DNA of 8,890 bases from Pseudomonadota bacterium (GTDB lineage Bacteria > Pseudomonadota > Gammaproteobacteria > Burkholderiales > SG8-41). The position numbers and the translations under genes were made by a program. How positions within the stretch are numbered: position 1 is the stretch's first letter; every line of letters starts with the position of its first letter. Location: the NCBI GenBank assembly GCA_023431245.1, contig JAEYXO010000061.1, positions 1 through 8,890 of the forward strand, in the 5' to 3' direction. Below the pieces are notes generated by a model. The model searched no databases and was not told the DNA's origin. It worked only from the letters and a program-made list of their open reading frames with translations. Below are positions 6,027 to 8,890 of this stretch, piece by piece.

Positions 6027-6737
6027 GTGCTGAACCGGCTGGGCCTGCTGTTCAGGCGCCGGCCCGCGCTGTCACCGGAACAGCAGCGTGTGCTGGCCGC
6101 GTATTGCGCGCTGCCAGCAGTTCCGGCATCGGCACCGCTGGCCGGTCTGCGCTGGGTGGTTCTGGACGTCGAGACCACGGGCCTCGACCCGTTCACTGAC
6201 CGCCTGATTTCCATCGGCGCCGTCGAAGTGCTTGGCGACAAAATACCCCTTGATTCGGGTTTCGAAGCCGTGCTCCGCCAACCGCAGGCCAGTGCCCGCG
6301 ACAATATCCTGGTTCATGGCATCGGTGGCACCGAGCAGCGGTCCGGCATGGCGCCCGCCGCGGCGCTGCTGGATTTTCTCCGGTACGCGGGTAAGGCACC
6401 CCTGGTGGGCTTTCACAGCGATTTCGACCGCATCATGATCGAGCGGGCCGCCCGCGAAGCACTGGGCATGGTTCCTGACAATCCCTGGCTCGATCTCGCC
6501 TTGCTTGCACCGGCGCTGCTGGGGAAGCCCGGAGAATCCCTGCCACAGGGCCTTGACGGATGGACTGCGCGCGCGGGGATCGACAACCGGTTCCGTCACA
6601 ATGCGCTCGCCGATGCACTGGCAACGGCGCAGCTGTTGCAGGTGGTGCTTGCGGGTGCCAGAGCAGACGGTGTGCGCACGCTGGGAGATCTGGCGCAAAT
6701 CGGCAAGGACAGACGCTGGCTGGGACGGAGCCCCTGA
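6027..6737 (+). CDS. DEDDh 3'-5' exonuclease, DnaQ-like
   Basis: A 236-residue exonuclease related to the proofreading epsilon subunit and RNase T. Motifs in order: Exo I LDVETTG with Asp47 and Glu49, Exo II VGFHSDFD with Asp134, and Exo III RHNALADA with His191 and Asp196, so all DEDDh residues for two-metal catalysis are present. About 40 residues precede the catalytic domain and include Arg10-Arg12. It lacks the polymerase-binding tail of true DnaQ, and its position beside a DUF294/CBS protein matches a known gene pair of proteobacteria; its substrate is not known. The GTG at 6027 is chosen because the open frame further upstream lies wholly inside the DUF294 gene and reads as Arg/Cys-rich nonsense. 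The start is 7 nt after that gene's stop with only a weak GTGAGA before it, suggesting coupled translation. Confidence 0.88.
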   Translation: MLNRLGLLFRRRPALSPEQQRVLAAYCALPAVPASAPLAGLRWVVLDVETTGLDPFTDRLISIGAVEVLGDKIPLDSGFEAVLRQPQASARDNILVHGIGGTEQRSGMAPAAALLDFLRYAGKAPLVGFHSDFDRIMIERAAREALGMVPDNPWLDLALLAPALLGKPGESLPQGLDGWTARAGIDNRFRHNALADALATAQLLQVVLAGARADGVRTLGDLAQIGKDRRWLGRSP

Positions 6738-6751
6738 ACGGACGAGGGGGA

Positions 6752-6781
6752 TGCAAACTCGCTTCACGGTTGTGGTGTAAT
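6752..6781 (+). promoter_or_regulatory. Possible weak promoter before the acyl-CoA synthetase gene
   Basis: TGTAAT at 6776-6781 has five of six -10 bases and a TG at 6773-6774 that makes an extended -10. The best -35 is TGCAAA at 6752-6757 with an 18-nt spacer and only three consensus bases. The start would be near 6788, about 54 nt before the ATG. No terminator follows the exonuclease gene, so read-through is also possible. Confidence 0.25.
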
Positions 6782-6793
6782 CCGGAAAAAGAA

Positions 6794-6811
6794 CGCACCG
6801 GACCAGGTGCG
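6794..6811 (+). other. Leader hairpin before the acyl-CoA synthetase gene
   Basis: CGCACC (6794-6799) and GGTGCG (6806-6811) form a perfect 6-bp GC-rich stem with a GGACCA loop. No T-run follows, so it is not a terminator. It lies 30 nt before the start codon in a leader without a visible Shine-Dalgarno site. A role in translation or RNA stability is possible but unsupported. Confidence 0.3.
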
Positions 6812-6841
6812 ACGCCGCTTGCAATCTCACCAATTGAACTC

Positions 6842-8890
6842 ATGAACGAACTCCAGGCGCTGCTCAGCCCGCGGTCGATTGCCATACTCGGCGCTTCCGC
6901 GGATCTCAACAAGGTCAATGGCCGGGCGCTGCGGTTTCTGCTGGAAAAGGGTTATGACGGCAAGATATTTCCGGTCAACCCGAAATACCAGGCCATAGCC
7001 GGCCTGCCTTGTTATCCCGATGTCGCTGCCTTGCCCGAGGCGCCTGACCTGGCAGTGATCGCCGTACCGGCGGCGCAGGTCCTGGCGGTGGTGCGCGAAC
7101 TCGGGCAACGCGGGGCGCGCAGCGCGGTGATTTTCAGTTCCGGGTTTGCCGAAATGGGCGAATCGGGGCGGATACTCGAGCAGGAACTGGCGGCAACGGC
7201 CATCCGCAGCGGCATGCGGCTGTGCGGACCGAATTGCCTGGGGCTGATCAATGCCTTCGACCGGGTCATCGCCACTTTCGGCCAGTTTGCCGAAGGCGAC
7301 ACACCGCCGGGGCCGGTGGCTTTTGTCACCCAGTCCGGCGCCTTCGGTACCGCGATTGCGGCGCTGGCGCGACGTCGATCGCTCGGACTGGGGTATTTCG
7401 TCAATACCGGCAACGAATGCGATGCGGATTTTGTCCAGATCATGCGCGCGGTGCTCGACGATACGCGCATCCGTGTCGGTGCCGGGTATCTCGAAGGCGT
7501 GCGCGATGGTCGCGGCCTGCGCGAGCTGGCCGAGCATGCGCTCGACATCGGCAAACCGCTGACGCTGACCAAGGTCGGACGCACGGCGGCGGGCGCCAGG
7601 GCGGCGGCGTCGCATACCGGTGCGCTGGCCGGTGCGGACGAGGTGTTCGAGGGCGTGATCCGCGGCCTTGGCGTCACGCGCGCCCCCAACGAGGAGCATA
7701 TGCTCGACATGGTCGAGGTGCTGGGGCGCTGCACCCTGCCTGAAGGGCGGGGACTCGGCATCGTCACACAGTCAGGCGGCGCCGGTGTGCTGATGGCTGA
7801 TCGTGCCGAAGAGACCGGCCTGCAGGTGACCCAGCTGGCGTCGCAGACACGTGAAGCGCTGGCCCGGGTCATCCCGGGTTTCGGCACCACCGGCAATCCG
7901 GTCGATGTCACCGGTCAGTTCGTGTCCGATCCCGAACTGCTGTTCGACAGTGTCCGTATCGTGATGGCTGATCCCGGGGTGCATATCGGTGTGGTGTGGC
8001 TGCAACTGATGGATGCCCATGTCGATAAATTGGTAAAAATATTCAATAAAATCAATTGTATAGTAGATAAGCCCTGGGTGATCTGCTGGGTGGCGGCACC
8101 CGAGGATGCGTTGCGGCAACTGCGTGCAGCGGGTATTCCGGTGTTGCGGGGCGCCGAGCCCGCGGTGGACGCGGTGGCGGCGCTGGCGCGTTATGCGGAA
8201 GCACGCCGCAACTGGCTGGCCGACGCGCCCGCACGTGCAGCGTTGAAACTGCCGGCGCCGGCCTTGCCGGCCGCTCCCGGCGCGGTCGCCAGCCTCGAAG
8301 GCCAGGCCCTGCTGCAGTCCTGCGGCGTGGCCACCGCCGCCGCAAAACTGGCGAAGTCCGCCGACGAGGCCGTTGCCGCCGCCGAAGCCCTGGGCTATCC
8401 GGTGGTGCTGAAAATCGAATCGCCGGACATCCTGCACAAGACCGAGGCGAAGGGCGTGGTGCTGAACCTGAAGGACGCCGCGGCGGTGCGCGGGGCATAC
8501 GAACAACTCCTCGCCAACGCCAGGACCTACAAGGCCGGTGCCCGCATCGCCGGGGTGCTGGTGCAGGCGATGGCACAGGGCGATGTGGATCTGGTGATCG
8601 GCTTGAAGCGCGACCCGACCTTCGGCCCGGTGGTGATGGTGGGGCTGGGCGGTGTGCTGATCGAAGTGTTCAAGGACGTGGTGTTCCGCGCCGCGCCGGT
8701 GACGGAGGCCGTGGCGCTGCGGATGCTGGATGAACTCACGAGCCGGGGGCTGCTCGACGGGGCGCGCGGCAAGCCGCCGGTGGACCGGTTGGCGCTGGCG
8801 CGGATGGTCAGCGCGGTGTCGCGCTTCGGTGCCGCCGCGGGGCCGCGGCTGGCGGAGCTGGACCTCAACCCGGTGCTCGCCGGGCCGCAG
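6842..8890 (+). CDS. ADP-forming acyl-CoA synthetase (acetate--CoA ligase family), fused alpha-beta, 3'-truncated
   Basis: 683 codons are open to the window edge. The alpha part has a CoA-binding Rossmann domain (about 5-130, with SPRSIAILGAS and CGPNCLGL) and succinyl-CoA-ligase-like domains (about 150-450, FVTQSGAFG, VTQSGGAG). The beta part is an ATP-grasp domain (about 480-683, VVLKIESPDILHKTEAKGV, VGLGGVLIEV, ELDLNP). His258 in SHTGALAG is the family's phosphohistidine and His532 the second swinging-loop histidine, so the enzyme should be active, interconverting acyl-CoA, ADP and phosphate with acid, CoA and ATP. The acyl substrate cannot be told. Family length is about 700, so perhaps 20 residues are missing. 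A Pat-type acetyltransferase domain beyond the edge cannot be excluded, but E. coli Pat has lost the SHTGALAG histidine. The ATG fits the family N-terminus but lacks a ribosome site. Bases 8021-8071 are strikingly AT-rich. Confidence 0.92.
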   Translation, partial: MNELQALLSPRSIAILGASADLNKVNGRALRFLLEKGYDGKIFPVNPKYQAIAGLPCYPDVAALPEAPDLAVIAVPAAQVLAVVRELGQRGARSAVIFSSGFAEMGESGRILEQELAATAIRSGMRLCGPNCLGLINAFDRVIATFGQFAEGDTPPGPVAFVTQSGAFGTAIAALARRRSLGLGYFVNTGNECDADFVQIMRAVLDDTRIRVGAGYLEGVRDGRGLRELAEHALDIGKPLTLTKVGRTAAGARAAASHTGALAGADEVFEGVIRGLGVTRAPNEEHMLDMVEVLGRCTLPEGRGLGIVTQSGGAGVLMADRAEETGLQVTQLASQTREALARVIPGFGTTGNPVDVTGQFVSDPELLFDSVRIVMADPGVHIGVVWLQLMDAHVDKLVKIFNKINCIVDKPWVICWVAAPEDALRQLRAAGIPVLRGAEPAVDAVAALARYAEARRNWLADAPARAALKLPAPALPAAPGAVASLEGQALLQSCGVATAAAKLAKSADEAVAAAEALGYPVVLKIESPDILHKTEAKGVVLNLKDAAAVRGAYEQLLANARTYKAGARIAGVLVQAMAQGDVDLVIGLKRDPTFGPVVMVGLGGVLIEVFKDVVFRAAPVTEAVALRMLDELTSRGLLDGARGKPPVDRLALARMVSAVSRFGAAAGPRLAELDLNPVLAGPQ

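Noticed and set aside
4721..6304. A 527-codon minus-strand open frame across the DUF294 and exonuclease genes
   Set aside because: It spans two well-supported + strand genes and the junction between them, has no recognisable domain and no ribosome site, and is explained by base composition.
6827..7911. Two long overlapping minus-strand open frames opposite the acyl-CoA synthetase gene
   Set aside because: They overlap each other and the firmly identified ligase; their translations are low-complexity (Ala, Arg, Ser, Pro) and match no family I know.
8030..8064. Promoter-like TTGGTA and TATAGT boxes in the AT-rich patch of the ligase gene
   Set aside because: The spacer is 23 nt, too long for sigma70, and no gene start follows; chance matches are expected in AT-rich sequence.

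Overview
The window comes from a G+C-rich proteobacterium, most likely a beta- or gammaproteobacterium. The main clue is the gene order uvrC - pgsA - tRNA-Gly - tRNA-Cys - tRNA-Leu, which is the order of uvrC-pgsA-glyW-cysT-leuZ in Escherichia coli and is shared widely in these classes. A DUF1178 gene next door and tRNA genes that encode their own CCA ends fit this. I cannot name a genus from the sequence. Every gene reads on the + strand.

Region 1 (1-2574) is a DNA-repair and lipid block. It holds the 3' end of a uracil-DNA glycosylase gene, then uvrC, whose GTG start overlaps the glycosylase stop by 4 nt, then pgsA 19 nt later. Region 2 (2575-2980) is a three-tRNA cluster (Gly-GCC, Cys-GCA, Leu-UAA). 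It is driven by a clear sigma70 promoter with a consensus -10 box and a GC-rich discriminator. A perfect 11-bp hairpin followed by T4 lies between the first two tRNAs. Region 3 (3018-3504) is a small zinc-ribbon-like DUF1178 protein followed by a short hairpin terminator.

Region 4 (3545-8890) looks like an accessory or regulatory group. A perfect FNR/ANR-type palindrome sits at -41.5 relative to an inferred start and lies ahead of a universal stress protein gene. Close behind on the same strand come a four-part signalling protein (cyclic-nucleotide-binding-like, two CBS domains, DUF294 nucleotidyltransferase), a DEDDh 3'-5' exonuclease, and, after a 104-nt gap, a fused ADP-forming acyl-CoA synthetase that runs off the window end. 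DUF294/CBS plus exonuclease pairs are known next to acetate uptake and activation genes (acs, actP) in other proteobacteria. Here the neighbouring acyl-CoA-activating enzyme is the reversible ADP-forming type. Usp, CBS, nucleotidyltransferase and ADP-forming ligase are all adenylate-linked families, so a low-oxygen or energy-status module is a reasonable inference, but it is not shown by the sequence.

No CRISPR array, insertion sequence, prophage or integrase was seen. No stretch longer than 300 bases lacks a gene.
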